NCBI RefSeq assembly: GCF_003019675.1
Contig: NZ_CP028105.1
Coordinates: 1,008,282-1,072,281 of the forward strand
Length of the DNA: 64,000 nucleotides
Direction: 5' to 3'
Origin: Fusobacterium ulcerans
GTDB lineage: Bacteria; Fusobacteriota; Fusobacteriia; Fusobacteriales; Fusobacteriaceae
Position 1 is the stretch's first letter. Every line of letters begins with the position of its first letter. Both the position numbers and the translations under genes were made by a program. This document shows, piece after piece, positions 18,806-28,098 of the stretch. The notes under the pieces are model-generated. The model was not told where the DNA came from. It searched no databases and was given only the letters and a program-made list of their open reading frames with translations.

Positions 18806-19366
18806 TCAAGTATAGCATAATACATATATTAAAATATGAGCAAAATATAGATAAAAAACTTTGTTAATATTATACAAATAAATTTTCTTCTTTAATATTG
18901 ATTTAGAAAAAGAATATATTAAAATTAAAAAAAAGCTGAAAAAAATTATTTTTAATATTGTATTTTCTATTGTTCCTATAATTATTACAAAACTCTGAAA
19001 AATCAAGTAACTATAACCTAAACAACTTATTAAAACTTGAAAATTTAAAAGTTTATTTTGAAAAATATGTAAAATTATAAAAACCATTATGTAATATTTA
19101 TATATCATTCGATTTGAAGAGAGTCCAATAAAAACCAAACTTGGCAGAAATAATAACTGAAAAATCATAAAAATAAATGTTGATTTTCTATCAATTATCT
19201 TTAATATTTTCAAATAAATTATAGGATATATAATTGCTATAAAAATTATTAATAAATTATGTAATGTCTGATGGAGATTACTATGTAACTTTTTAAATAA
19301 AAATAAGTCTCCTATCATAACAGATAATAAAAATATGTCTAATATAAAATAGTTTTTAGTTGTCAT
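18806..19366 (-). CDS. Polytopic membrane protein, candidate immunity to the TpsA2 toxin
   Basis: 186 residues, almost entirely hydrophobic with about six membrane helices and no known motif. Its ATG overlaps the stop codon of tpsA2 (ATGA), so translation is coupled to the toxin end. In contact-dependent-inhibition loci this is the position of the immunity gene. A membrane immunity protein would suit a toxin acting at, or entering through, the inner membrane. The function is inferred from position. Confidence 0.65.
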   Translation of the reverse strand: MTTKNYFILDIFLLSVMIGDLFLFKKLHSNLHQTLHNLLIIFIAIIYPIIYLKILKIIDRKSTFIFMIFQLLFLPSLVFIGLSSNRMIYKYYIMVFIILHIFQNKLLNFQVLISCLGYSYLIFQSFVIIIGTIENTILKIIFFSFFLILIYSFSKSILKKKIYLYNINKVFYLYFAHILIYVLCYT

Positions 19367-22300
19367 TTCGTTTCACCATTCTTCCATACATTTCGATCAA
19401 GTTCCTTTTTAGCTCCTGGATCAGTAAATCCTCCACCAAAATTAGAAATATTATTTTGAATATTAGTACTTTCTGATAAATTAAAAAACCATGTATTGCA
19501 ATTAGGACCAAGGATTTTATAGTTTACAGGAGTATTCTTAGTATTTTTTTGGTAATTTAAAGCAGAATTAAAAACTTGTTTAATCATTTCTGTGTCTGTT
19601 TTCCCTAGAATAATTAAATCTTTTGGATTTAGTTTTTCTTTATAAGCATTATTTGCTTCATTTAATATTAAATCTTTAGCTGAATTAATGTCTTCTGTTT
19701 CATTAAACTTTACTACTAGATAATTTTTATTTTTTTCTTTACCATTTTCTTGTACTTTTGTTTTATAACTATGACCAGCTAGAGTCCAACCATAATTATC
19801 TCCTATTTTTTCTGGTTCAGGATATCCCATGTCTTTATATTTTTGTTTTAATGTTCCATTTTCAAAAAACTCATTTTGATCATCTGGAACTATTATTCCA
19901 AATTGGTGTCCAAGATTATTTTTTGCCCAATTTTCTAAAGCTAATCCTCTAATGGCTTGATTAAACTTATATTCTTTCTCATTATCAGGAATAGTTGCAA
20001 GCCATTCTCTTGTTTCTTCTTCTGTTTTTAAATTCTTATACTCTTCTTTCAAAATTTCTAAGTAGTCATTGTATTTTCCTTGAGTATCTGTTTCTTCTAA
20101 AGTCCCCATTTTACCTTCTACTATCTTAGCTGTATCTTCTTTTCCATCATCATATGATACCAGATGTCCTAATTCATGTCCAAGATCTTCTAAGAAAGAT
20201 AATCCATTAAGTTTTTCTTTACTTATAACTACTTTTCCTCTTGTTGAAAGGCTTTCTTCTCCTATTAGAACATCTACTTTCGGTCCTTTATAACCTCTAC
20301 TAGTAAGAAATGTATTCACTGCTGCATTTAATACTCTTTGTTTATCTTCTATTGATATATTAGGGTCTCCTAGTAGTCCTTTATACCTTGGATCTTTATT
20401 TATATGTGCTTCAAGTAAACGTCCATACTTATGTGCTTTATATGTGTTAAGAACTCCTCCTGAATCAGAACTTACTATTGATTGAATTATTTCTGATAAG
20501 TTTACTCCTAAGTCTGCTATCTTTTCTCTTTCTGACTGATTTAATAAATCTGTATGAAGTTCTGCATCTAATACTTTATCTTCATCTTTTGTTATGACTT
20601 GGGCTTTATCCAAGTCTGTATTAAATCCTAGCTCTTCAGCAGTTTTATTATCTCCCTTTACTATAAAATCTGTATTTACTGCTGTTGCATTTGTATCTTG
20701 CCTCTTATCCTGCCCTCCTGTTACTACTGATAAGTTTGGAACTCCTGTTCCTTTTATGTTGATTCCTCCACCACTTACTTTATTTGTATCTTTATCTTTT
20801 AAATGTTCTACTGTTATATTTTCAGCTTTTACTATCAGTTTATTTTCTTCACTTTCAGAACCTATTATTGCTCCACTGTTAGTAAAATCTTTACTTTCAA
20901 TTATCCCTCCTTCTTTTGCAATTATAGAAGTCTGGTCACTTACCCACTCTTTTTCTCCATTGCCTTCTCTATGTCCAACATTAATTTCACCAGAAAAACC
21001 TGGGGCTCCTGGAGTTACTTTTATACTGCTATTGCTATTTTTGCTGCTTGACTTCTCAGTATCTTTTGAAGAGGCAATTATTACTTCCTCTCCTTTTATC
21101 TCCACTCTTCCAGCTTCTACATTGGCTCCTTCATATATTACTTTTTCTCCAGCTTCTACCTTATGTGTTCCTCTTACTTCAAATTTAGAATTTATATTTA
21201 CAGTTCCTTCACTATTTCCTTTTCCTTTATTTTGAGAAGCTGTTACACTTCCTAATAGAGAAGTTTCAGGGTTAGTTGAAACTGTTAAATCTGCATTCAG
21301 ACCCTTAGAAGAAGAACTGCTAGATGATGAATATTCATCTTTACTAGATTTTACCACAACATCTTTAGATGCTGATAGATTTAAATCTTTTTCTGTCTTT
21401 ATATCTGTTCCTTCTATTATTACACTTCCAGCATCAGAGCTGATATTTATATCTCCTTTAGATTCAAGTTTATTTTTTACTGTTGATTCACTTGAAGAAT
21501 GATATTCAGATTTACTCTTGTTTACTCCAGCACTTACAGTTATATAATTATTTATATCTGTTGAAATTACTTTCATTCCTGTATGGGCTTTATTGTCTTC
21601 TTGCTGTCCATCGTTTTTTATTTTTGAAAATGCTTCTGCACCTTCTTTAATAGCTCCTACTAAATCTGATGCTGTATTTGCTATATCATAACTATTTCCA
21701 CCGAAGTCTGTAAGTTTATCTATATCTCTTACATTATCTATTGTAGTTTTTATTGAGCCTGCTACTCCTACAGATACTCCTATACTGCTTGATTTATGTT
21801 TTTCATCTACTGTTGTCTTATCTTTTGCAACAATTAATTCTACACCTTCATGACCTTTGATATCTATTCCTGTTTCTCCATAGATATCTACTGATTTTAA
21901 TACAGCTTTTCCTTCTGTAGCTTCTATATCTACCTCTCCTTGAGATACTATTGTAGAGGCTGTATTAGTAGTCTGTGTAGTTTTTATCTCATCTTTTGAT
22001 TTTCCATATGAAAAGCTAGCAGTTCCTCCACTAAATGAGCTGCTGAATCCTTTTTTCTTTTTAATTTCTTCTTGATATGCCTGTGTTTCCACAGGGTTGA
22101 TAGATACTTCTTTTCCTTTTAAAGTTATATTTCCAGTTGATACAACTGTTACTCCTTCTAAAAGAATTCCATTTCCTGCATCATAACTTGTCCCACCTAT
22201 TCCTGATATTGTATTTGATTTTACAGCTTCTTCCTTATATTGTTCAGTAGATTTTGAACTTCCTGTAAGCCCTAGAAACCCTGTTTTAGTAGTTTTCTTA

Positions 22301-25300
22301 TAGCTGTAATTTATATCTTTCACAGCTGCCTGTACAATATCTCCACCTGCATTTATTACAGCACTTCCTTCAGGTCCAGCTTGAATATTACTTCCTATTA
22401 TGACTGTATCTTTACCACTTTCTATACTTACATTTTCTCCAATGAGATTAGCTCCATTATGAGAAGTACTATATTTTACCTCTGTTTTTGATTTTCCTCT
22501 TCCAAAACTTTTCTTTTTACTTTCTTGATGCTCATAATAGTCACTGTCTATTGAAGCTGTAAGATTTACATCTTCTCCAGCTTTTAACCTAAGTTCACTG
22601 TCAGCAATTATATCTGAACCTTTTATATTAATATTTTTATCTGCTGAAATAGAAATATTTTCTCCTGTTACTGCACTTCCTATATTATTTACTTTTTCTT
22701 TTATAGTATAATTTTTTCCACTTCCATTTTTTTCATAAGAATAGTTTTCTACACTTTCTATGTTTATTTCGTTTCCAAGCATAGTAATACTCTTAGTTGA
22801 TTCTAGATCAGATCCCTTTATTTCTATATTATTATCTGCTACAAGAAGAATATTATTTCCAGAAACAGAACCCCCAATGTTTTCTTTTGTTTCTTTTTGA
22901 TATTTTTCTTTATTCACACTATTATTTATTTGAATTGTATCTAAAACTATATTATTTGATACAACACCAATATCTTCATTTGCTTCAATTACAGCACCAG
23001 TATTTCTTACTGTATCAGCAGCAGCTATAGAAATATTATTCCCCGCCTTTATTTCACCTACATTTTCAAAGCTTCCAATTACTATATCATTTAGATTTGT
23101 ATTCTCTCTTGATGTACTTGTATTCCATATACTTCCCTTTATAGATTCTAAAGATATATTATTATCTGCTGATATTTCAGCTCCTATATTCTTGATATCA
23201 TTTACAGAAACTATTTCTATATCATTTCCTGCAATCAATGCTTTGAAATCACCCAATACAGATTTATTCAAAATTTTCTCTGCATTTATAGTAATGCTTC
23301 CACTAGATTTTATGTTTCCTGTATTATTAACCTCAACAGCTGATATATTTATTCCATTCCCTGCCATCATTCCAGTTTGATTATTGCCAAGTGATGCAAG
23401 AGTTTCTTTAGATAGATATACTTTAGGTACAAGAACATTTACTCCATTAACTTCTTCTTCTACATACCATATGATATCACTTTTAAGGTTATTTATCTGT
23501 TCTTTTGTAAGCGCTGTTCCAATAGACAGATTAAAATCTTCCATAGCTTTTATGGAATTATCTAATAATATCTGCATCTGTTCTTTTTCATTTACTGCTC
23601 CATTTAGATATCTCTTTCCTGTACTTTCAAGAATAGCTCTGTTTACCACTCTTGATTCATAAAAAGCATCTCCAAGAAGCCTTATATTTTTCTCAGGGTT
23701 AAAACCTATTTTTCCAAAGAAATAATCAGAGCCCATGTAATATCCCATATCTGTAAATTTAACATTTGATTCTATTAAATATGAAAAACCTGGAGTTTTA
23801 TTATTTGAAACTGAATTGTTATTAAATACTACCTCTCCATTTCCTACAGTTATCTTATCTTTTTCAGATACTGAAATTCCACTTGAATTTACTAAATCTT
23901 TATTTACAACAAACAGTCCTTTGTCTCCTTCTGGTATTGTAATAAAGTTTTCTGTATTAATAGTTCCAGTTTTTCCAATATTACTGCTGTTTAGTATAAC
24001 TTGTCCTACATTTATATTTTTAGAATTTACCACATTTGAATCACTTGATTGTACTCCATTTCCTACTTGAACAGCAGATATATTTATATTATTTCCTGCT
24101 GATATTTTTGTAGCTTTGTCAGTTCCTACTTTCTGAATAAATGGTTCTATTAGTTTCAAATCTTCATGGTAAACTTTTCTCAAGGCACCACCGCCACCAC
24201 TTCCTCCATGTTCACTATTGTCTCCTCCATAGTCTCCACCTTCAGAAATAGAATATGTATAATATTTGGATTTCCATTGAGAATTAGTAGTAACATCTAC
24301 CACAAAATTTTCATTTTTTAAAATATTTGCTGCTATATTTATATCTTTATCTGCTAAAATATTCCCTTCTCTGTTTATTACATCTCCAGTAGTTTTAAGA
24401 GTAATATTTTTCCCTGATGAAATATATGCCATTTTACTTGTATAATTACTTTCTATTTCATCTATCCATTCTAATTCCGTTGAATCGAAATAAGCTTTTT
24501 CATATTTATCATCTTTTCCTTCATTCATTTCGTCAATTAAATTTAAGAACTTATCTTTTATCTTATCTTTTTCCTGTTGACTTACATTTGTAGTTACAGC
24601 TGAAGCAGGAATTTTTCCAGTGATAAAATGACTTCCTGTTACTTCTCCAAGATTTTCTATCTGGGCTGCTTCTATATAGATATCTCCTATAGCCTCTATT
24701 GTTGCTGCATTATTCTGTACTTTTCCTAAAACTTTTATTTCTGCATTATTTCCAGAATATATATCTCCTTTATTATTTACAAGATCTTTTTTTGCTGTTA
24801 TAAACATATTTTCTTTAGAATACAAAAGAGCAAAATTATTATTTGTTATATTATTTGAATTTAAAATAAGGACATTCCCAGAAGCTATCTGTCCATTATT
24901 TACTAAATCTTTTGAGTTTACTGTTAAACTATTCTGCGAAGTTAAAAATCCGCTGTTATTTACATTTTCAGCAGTTGTTATTATATTATTTCCATTTCCA
25001 AGAATTATACTGTCTAGATTATCTAATTTTCCTGTAAGTACAATATTAAAATTTCCTATACTACCTAAAGTTTTATTATTTATTAAATCTTTTGCAGTTA
25101 TAGTAATATTATTTCCACTGACAAATTTATTATTATTCAGCAAATCACCAGATAAATTAACTACTATATCTCCAACATTTTCTAGATTAATATTTGAAGT
25201 CAAAGAATTTGCAGTTATTTTTAAAAGATTATTTCCTATATAGCTTCCTGTAAGAATTAAGTTTCCAGCTATATTTAAATCAACAGTTCCCTGAGCGTGA

Positions 25301-26982
25301 ACTTCACCAGAATTATTATTAATATCAAGTGCTTTTACATGCAATACTGAATCATTGTCAAAAACTTTTATCTTTCCTGATTGATTATTAAGGATTCCAA
25401 TATTTATTATGTTAATATTTTTTCCCTCAATAGTCCCACTGTTGTTATTCAATTCTTTTAATACTATATTTTTATCTGAAATTATACTTCCAGTATTAGA
25501 AACATTTTTAGCTGTCATATCTCCTTTTACTGAAATGATTCCTTTATTTAAAAGCTCCTCTTCTAAAGTAAGATTTTCTCCTAGAATAGTTTTTCCAAGA
25601 AGTAAGTTTGATAATTTATTACTTTTAAGGTTTTTTAAAGCTGAGATTGTTCCATTGTTTTTTATTTCTACAGCTTCAATTTCCTCTTTAGCAACGATTT
25701 TCCCACTATTATCTATTCCAGTTACTTTTATATTATTTCCTTGGATAAGATTAGAGTTAGTAAATAAATTGCTAGTATTAAATGTTAAATTTCCATCTCC
25801 AATTATTCTTCCGATATTATCTAAAGATATAGCTATCAAAGAAATGTTATTTCTTGCAAATAAATCATCTTTATTTTCTATATTTTGTGAATTTATATAT
25901 AGATCCTTAGATCCTTGAATAAGTTTATTATTGATAAGATTATTCCCTGTAATAGAAAGAGTATTCTTTCCATAAAGAGTTCCATAATTTTCTATGTCAT
26001 CAATATTAAATATTCCTTTTTCTCCAGTTATCATTCCTTTATTTACAAGTCTAACTCCTGTAACAGAAAGATCTAAAGCTGATATTCTATCATTATTAAG
26101 AATATTACTGCTTAATAGAATAAGTTTATCTCCACTATTTAGATTCTTGTTATTAATTATATTTCCTGATATCTTCATATTTGAGAGTGATAAAATATCT
26201 CCACTATTAGTTATATTTCCTACTACATCAGCATTTTCACCATATATATATCCAGTATTTATTACATTTCCAGATATATTTAATACTTTTTCACTCTTTA
26301 TATTTTTACTGTTATCAATATTTCCAGTAATACTTACTAGATTTTTTCCCTGAATAGTTCCACTATTATTCAAATTAGAAGTAATATGAAGAGTATCCTC
26401 TCCTGTGATACTTCCTATATTCTTTATTTCTGTTCCAGTAAATATTACCTTTTCTCCTAATATATTTCCATCATTTTCAATATTACTATTTAAAGTAAGA
26501 ATTTCACCTGCTGTCACTCCTGAATTTTTATTTGTATATTTATCTGCTGTTATTGTTAAATATTTTTCTCCATATATGGTAGATGTATTTATTACTTTAC
26601 CAGCATTTAATGTAATATTTTTTCCTAATAAAATTCCATTATTATTAAAAGAATCTAATATTTTTAAATTTAATATCTCTCCCTGAATTTCTTCTTTATT
26701 AACTAATGATTTTGAAGTTATATCTACTATAGAAGCTGTTATATTTTTTTCATTTACAACATTATTTTTATTATTTATCTTTATTTCATCAGCACTTATA
26801 TCTCCTTTATTTGAAATATCAGCACTTTCTATTTGCACTTTTTTATTGGCAGCTATAGTACCAGTATTTTCTATATTTTTTCCTTTTATATTTAAATTTT
26901 CAACAGCTTTAATAGATTCTGTTTTTAAGTTGCCCGTTAAATTTATATCAGCATTAACAGCTGTTAATTCCTTATTCTCCAT
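19363..26982 (-). CDS. TpsA2 exoprotein, C-terminal fragment with pretoxin and toxin (CdiA-like; frameshifted from its N-terminus)
   Basis: 2539 residues in the frame that follows an apparent frameshift near 27000; the N-terminal 362 residues lie at 26987-28075. The joined protein would be about 2,900 residues. In order: haemagglutinin repeats; a ~100-residue insert absent from TpsA1; late beta-helical repeats rich in Ser/Lys; a pretoxin domain with GHELGHL (HExxH); and a unique ~200-residue toxin tip ending in LGPNCNTWF and KNGETK. The tip's Cys-Asn-Thr context recalls papain/NlpC-like folds, which is speculative. The last codons overlap the immunity candidate. The start at 26982 is internal, not a real initiation site. 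Confidence 0.88.
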   Translation of the reverse strand: MENKELTAVNADINLTGNLKTESIKAVENLNIKGKNIENTGTIAANKKVQIESADISNKGDISADEIKINNKNNVVNEKNITASIVDITSKSLVNKEEIQGEILNLKILDSFNNNGILLGKNITLNAGKVINTSTIYGEKYLTITADKYTNKNSGVTAGEILTLNSNIENDGNILGEKVIFTGTEIKNIGSITGEDTLHITSNLNNSGTIQGKNLVSITGNIDNSKNIKSEKVLNISGNVINTGYIYGENADVVGNITNSGDILSLSNMKISGNIINNKNLNSGDKLILLSSNILNNDRISALDLSVTGVRLVNKGMITGEKGIFNIDDIENYGTLYGKNTLSITGNNLINNKLIQGSKDLYINSQNIENKDDLFARNNISLIAISLDNIGRIIGDGNLTFNTSNLFTNSNLIQGNNIKVTGIDNSGKIVAKEEIEAVEIKNNGTISALKNLKSNKLSNLLLGKTILGENLTLEEELLNKGIISVKGDMTAKNVSNTGSIISDKNIVLKELNNNSGTIEGKNINIINIGILNNQSGKIKVFDNDSVLHVKALDINNNSGEVHAQGTVDLNIAGNLILTGSYIGNNLLKITANSLTSNINLENVGDIVVNLSGDLLNNNKFVSGNNITITAKDLINNKTLGSIGNFNIVLTGKLDNLDSIILGNGNNIITTAENVNNSGFLTSQNSLTVNSKDLVNNGQIASGNVLILNSNNITNNNFALLYSKENMFITAKKDLVNNKGDIYSGNNAEIKVLGKVQNNAATIEAIGDIYIEAAQIENLGEVTGSHFITGKIPASAVTTNVSQQEKDKIKDKFLNLIDEMNEGKDDKYEKAYFDSTELEWIDEIESNYTSKMAYISSGKNITLKTTGDVINREGNILADKDINIAANILKNENFVVDVTTNSQWKSKYYTYSISEGGDYGGDNSEHGGSGGGGALRKVYHEDLKLIEPFIQKVGTDKATKISAGNNINISAVQVGNGVQSSDSNVVNSKNINVGQVILNSSNIGKTGTINTENFITIPEGDKGLFVVNKDLVNSSGISVSEKDKITVGNGEVVFNNNSVSNNKTPGFSYLIESNVKFTDMGYYMGSDYFFGKIGFNPEKNIRLLGDAFYESRVVNRAILESTGKRYLNGAVNEKEQMQILLDNSIKAMEDFNLSIGTALTKEQINNLKSDIIWYVEEEVNGVNVLVPKVYLSKETLASLGNNQTGMMAGNGINISAVEVNNTGNIKSSGSITINAEKILNKSVLGDFKALIAGNDIEIVSVNDIKNIGAEISADNNISLESIKGSIWNTSTSRENTNLNDIVIGSFENVGEIKAGNNISIAAADTVRNTGAVIEANEDIGVVSNNIVLDTIQINNSVNKEKYQKETKENIGGSVSGNNILLVADNNIEIKGSDLESTKSITMLGNEINIESVENYSYEKNGSGKNYTIKEKVNNIGSAVTGENISISADKNINIKGSDIIADSELRLKAGEDVNLTASIDSDYYEHQESKKKSFGRGKSKTEVKYSTSHNGANLIGENVSIESGKDTVIIGSNIQAGPEGSAVINAGGDIVQAAVKDINYSYKKTTKTGFLGLTGSSKSTEQYKEEAVKSNTISGIGGTSYDAGNGILLEGVTVVSTGNITLKGKEVSINPVETQAYQEEIKKKKGFSSSFSGGTASFSYGKSKDEIKTTQTTNTASTIVSQGEVDIEATEGKAVLKSVDIYGETGIDIKGHEGVELIVAKDKTTVDEKHKSSSIGVSVGVAGSIKTTIDNVRDIDKLTDFGGNSYDIANTASDLVGAIKEGAEAFSKIKNDGQQEDNKAHTGMKVISTDINNYITVSAGVNKSKSEYHSSSESTVKNKLESKGDINISSDAGSVIIEGTDIKTEKDLNLSASKDVVVKSSKDEYSSSSSSSSKGLNADLTVSTNPETSLLGSVTASQNKGKGNSEGTVNINSKFEVRGTHKVEAGEKVIYEGANVEAGRVEIKGEEVIIASSKDTEKSSSKNSNSSIKVTPGAPGFSGEINVGHREGNGEKEWVSDQTSIIAKEGGIIESKDFTNSGAIIGSESEENKLIVKAENITVEHLKDKDTNKVSGGGINIKGTGVPNLSVVTGGQDKRQDTNATAVNTDFIVKGDNKTAEELGFNTDLDKAQVITKDEDKVLDAELHTDLLNQSEREKIADLGVNLSEIIQSIVSSDSGGVLNTYKAHKYGRLLEAHINKDPRYKGLLGDPNISIEDKQRVLNAAVNTFLTSRGYKGPKVDVLIGEESLSTRGKVVISKEKLNGLSFLEDLGHELGHLVSYDDGKEDTAKIVEGKMGTLEETDTQGKYNDYLEILKEEYKNLKTEEETREWLATIPDNEKEYKFNQAIRGLALENWAKNNLGHQFGIIVPDDQNEFFENGTLKQKYKDMGYPEPEKIGDNYGWTLAGHSYKTKVQENGKEKNKNYLVVKFNETEDINSAKDLILNEANNAYKEKLNPKDLIILGKTDTEMIKQVFNSALNYQKNTKNTPVNYKILGPNCNTWFFNLSESTNIQNNISNFGGGFTDPGAKKELDRNVWKNGETK
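19980..20833 (-). repeat. ~854 bp direct repeat of the pretoxin region, copy A (inside tpsA2)
   Basis: The resident copy, in frame within tpsA2. Copy B is at 17208-18061, and a 171-bp part is at 14642-14812. Sequence past the 19980 edge is unrelated between A and B, as expected for toxin tips exchanged by homologous recombination. Confidence 0.9.
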
Positions 26983-26986
26983 GTCC

Positions 26987-28075
26987 TTAGAAGAAATCTT
27001 TACACTGTCTGCTGATATTTCCCTTATTTTCTATATTAGAACTTTTTACATTTATATTTTTATTTGCTGCTACAGTTCCAGTATTTACTATATCCTTTGT
27101 ATCAATATTAATATTATTTTCTGTAATTGCTCTCTTTTGAATTTCAACATTCTCTGCTTTTATTTTTATATCATTTTTAGCCTGTGCGTCATTAAGAACT
27201 AGTCTTCCATTAACATCTACTTCAAAATCTCCAGCTCCAGCAAGCATCTCCCCCTGGCTGTTTACTCCAACACCTTTTTCTGTACTTTGCAGATATATTC
27301 TTCCAGCATAAAGAGACCCTAGTGCTTTTGCATCCAGAGCCACTTTAGGTTTATCTCCTGCTTTATCCGCTTTTGGTGTTACTTTTTTCGTTTGGTGATC
27401 ATAATCATTTCTCCCCAAGACAACATTTACTTCTTCTCCACCATATACTGCACCATTCAGTTCTGCTGTTCTTGAAATAATATCTACCATTCTTACATTC
27501 TTTCCATCTATTCCCTGACTTCCTATTACTACTGTTCCATCATCTATAGAAAAACCTTTTAAATTTCCTAGCTCATCTGTTATAGATTTTCCAGTTGTAA
27601 GTATGACTCTTGGAGTATTTATGAATCCTGCCCTATTTAAATATATCCCATTTGGGTTTGCTAAGATATATTCAGCTGATTTTCCAACTATTTCAGTGTA
27701 TCCTTCTATTCTACTTCTATTTACTCCTGTTACTTCTGTAAGAATTACATTAGCTTCTCTTCCATTAAGGTTGGAATTTCCCTGAATTATTCCACCTATT
27801 TGAGTTTTATTAAACTCTTTACTGCTGTTATTAAGAAGAATTCCTTCTTTTCCAACATTATATTCTTTAAAATGGTTATGAGATACTCCATTTTTATTAG
27901 GAGCATTGATATTTACTACTGGGACTCCATTAGGTGCTTTCTCTACATTCACCTGTTGATTTCTACTTTGATCTTTAACTACACCTGCTGCAAGAAGCGG
28001 CTGTGTAAAAATACTTAAAAAAATGTAGCTGTAAATTATTAATTTTTTGAAAAAATTATTTCGTAACTTTTCCAT
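26987..28075 (-). CDS. TpsA2 exoprotein, N-terminal fragment (TPS secretion domain)
   Basis: 362 residues: signal peptide (1-30, ending LLAAG), TPS domain with NINAPNKNGVSHN and NPNG, and the first haemagglutinin repeats. It ends with an out-of-frame RQCKDFF and a stop. In the neighbouring frame the DNA encodes DSVKISSKDMENKEL, which matches DNVVITSKDMDNKEL in TpsA1. So the two fragments belong to one gene, shifted by +1 or -2 nt around 27003-27020. AAGGGGG precedes the ATG. The break is a true mutation or a sequence error. If true, only a short secreted fragment would be made. Confidence 0.88.
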   Translation of the reverse strand: MEKLRNNFFKKLIIYSYIFLSIFTQPLLAAGVVKDQSRNQQVNVEKAPNGVPVVNINAPNKNGVSHNHFKEYNVGKEGILLNNSSKEFNKTQIGGIIQGNSNLNGREANVILTEVTGVNRSRIEGYTEIVGKSAEYILANPNGIYLNRAGFINTPRVILTTGKSITDELGNLKGFSIDDGTVVIGSQGIDGKNVRMVDIISRTAELNGAVYGGEEVNVVLGRNDYDHQTKKVTPKADKAGDKPKVALDAKALGSLYAGRIYLQSTEKGVGVNSQGEMLAGAGDFEVDVNGRLVLNDAQAKNDIKIKAENVEIQKRAITENNINIDTKDIVNTGTVAANKNINVKSSNIENKGNISRQCKDFF

Positions 28076-28098
28076 TTTAATCTTCCCCCTTAAAATGT

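Noticed and set aside
377-28075. Repeated short DNA words in the exoprotein genes that could be taken for a repeat array or CRISPR
   Set aside because: They are degenerate ~20-codon beta-helix repeats in coding frame, with no constant spacer length; no CRISPR-like direct repeats were seen anywhere in the window.
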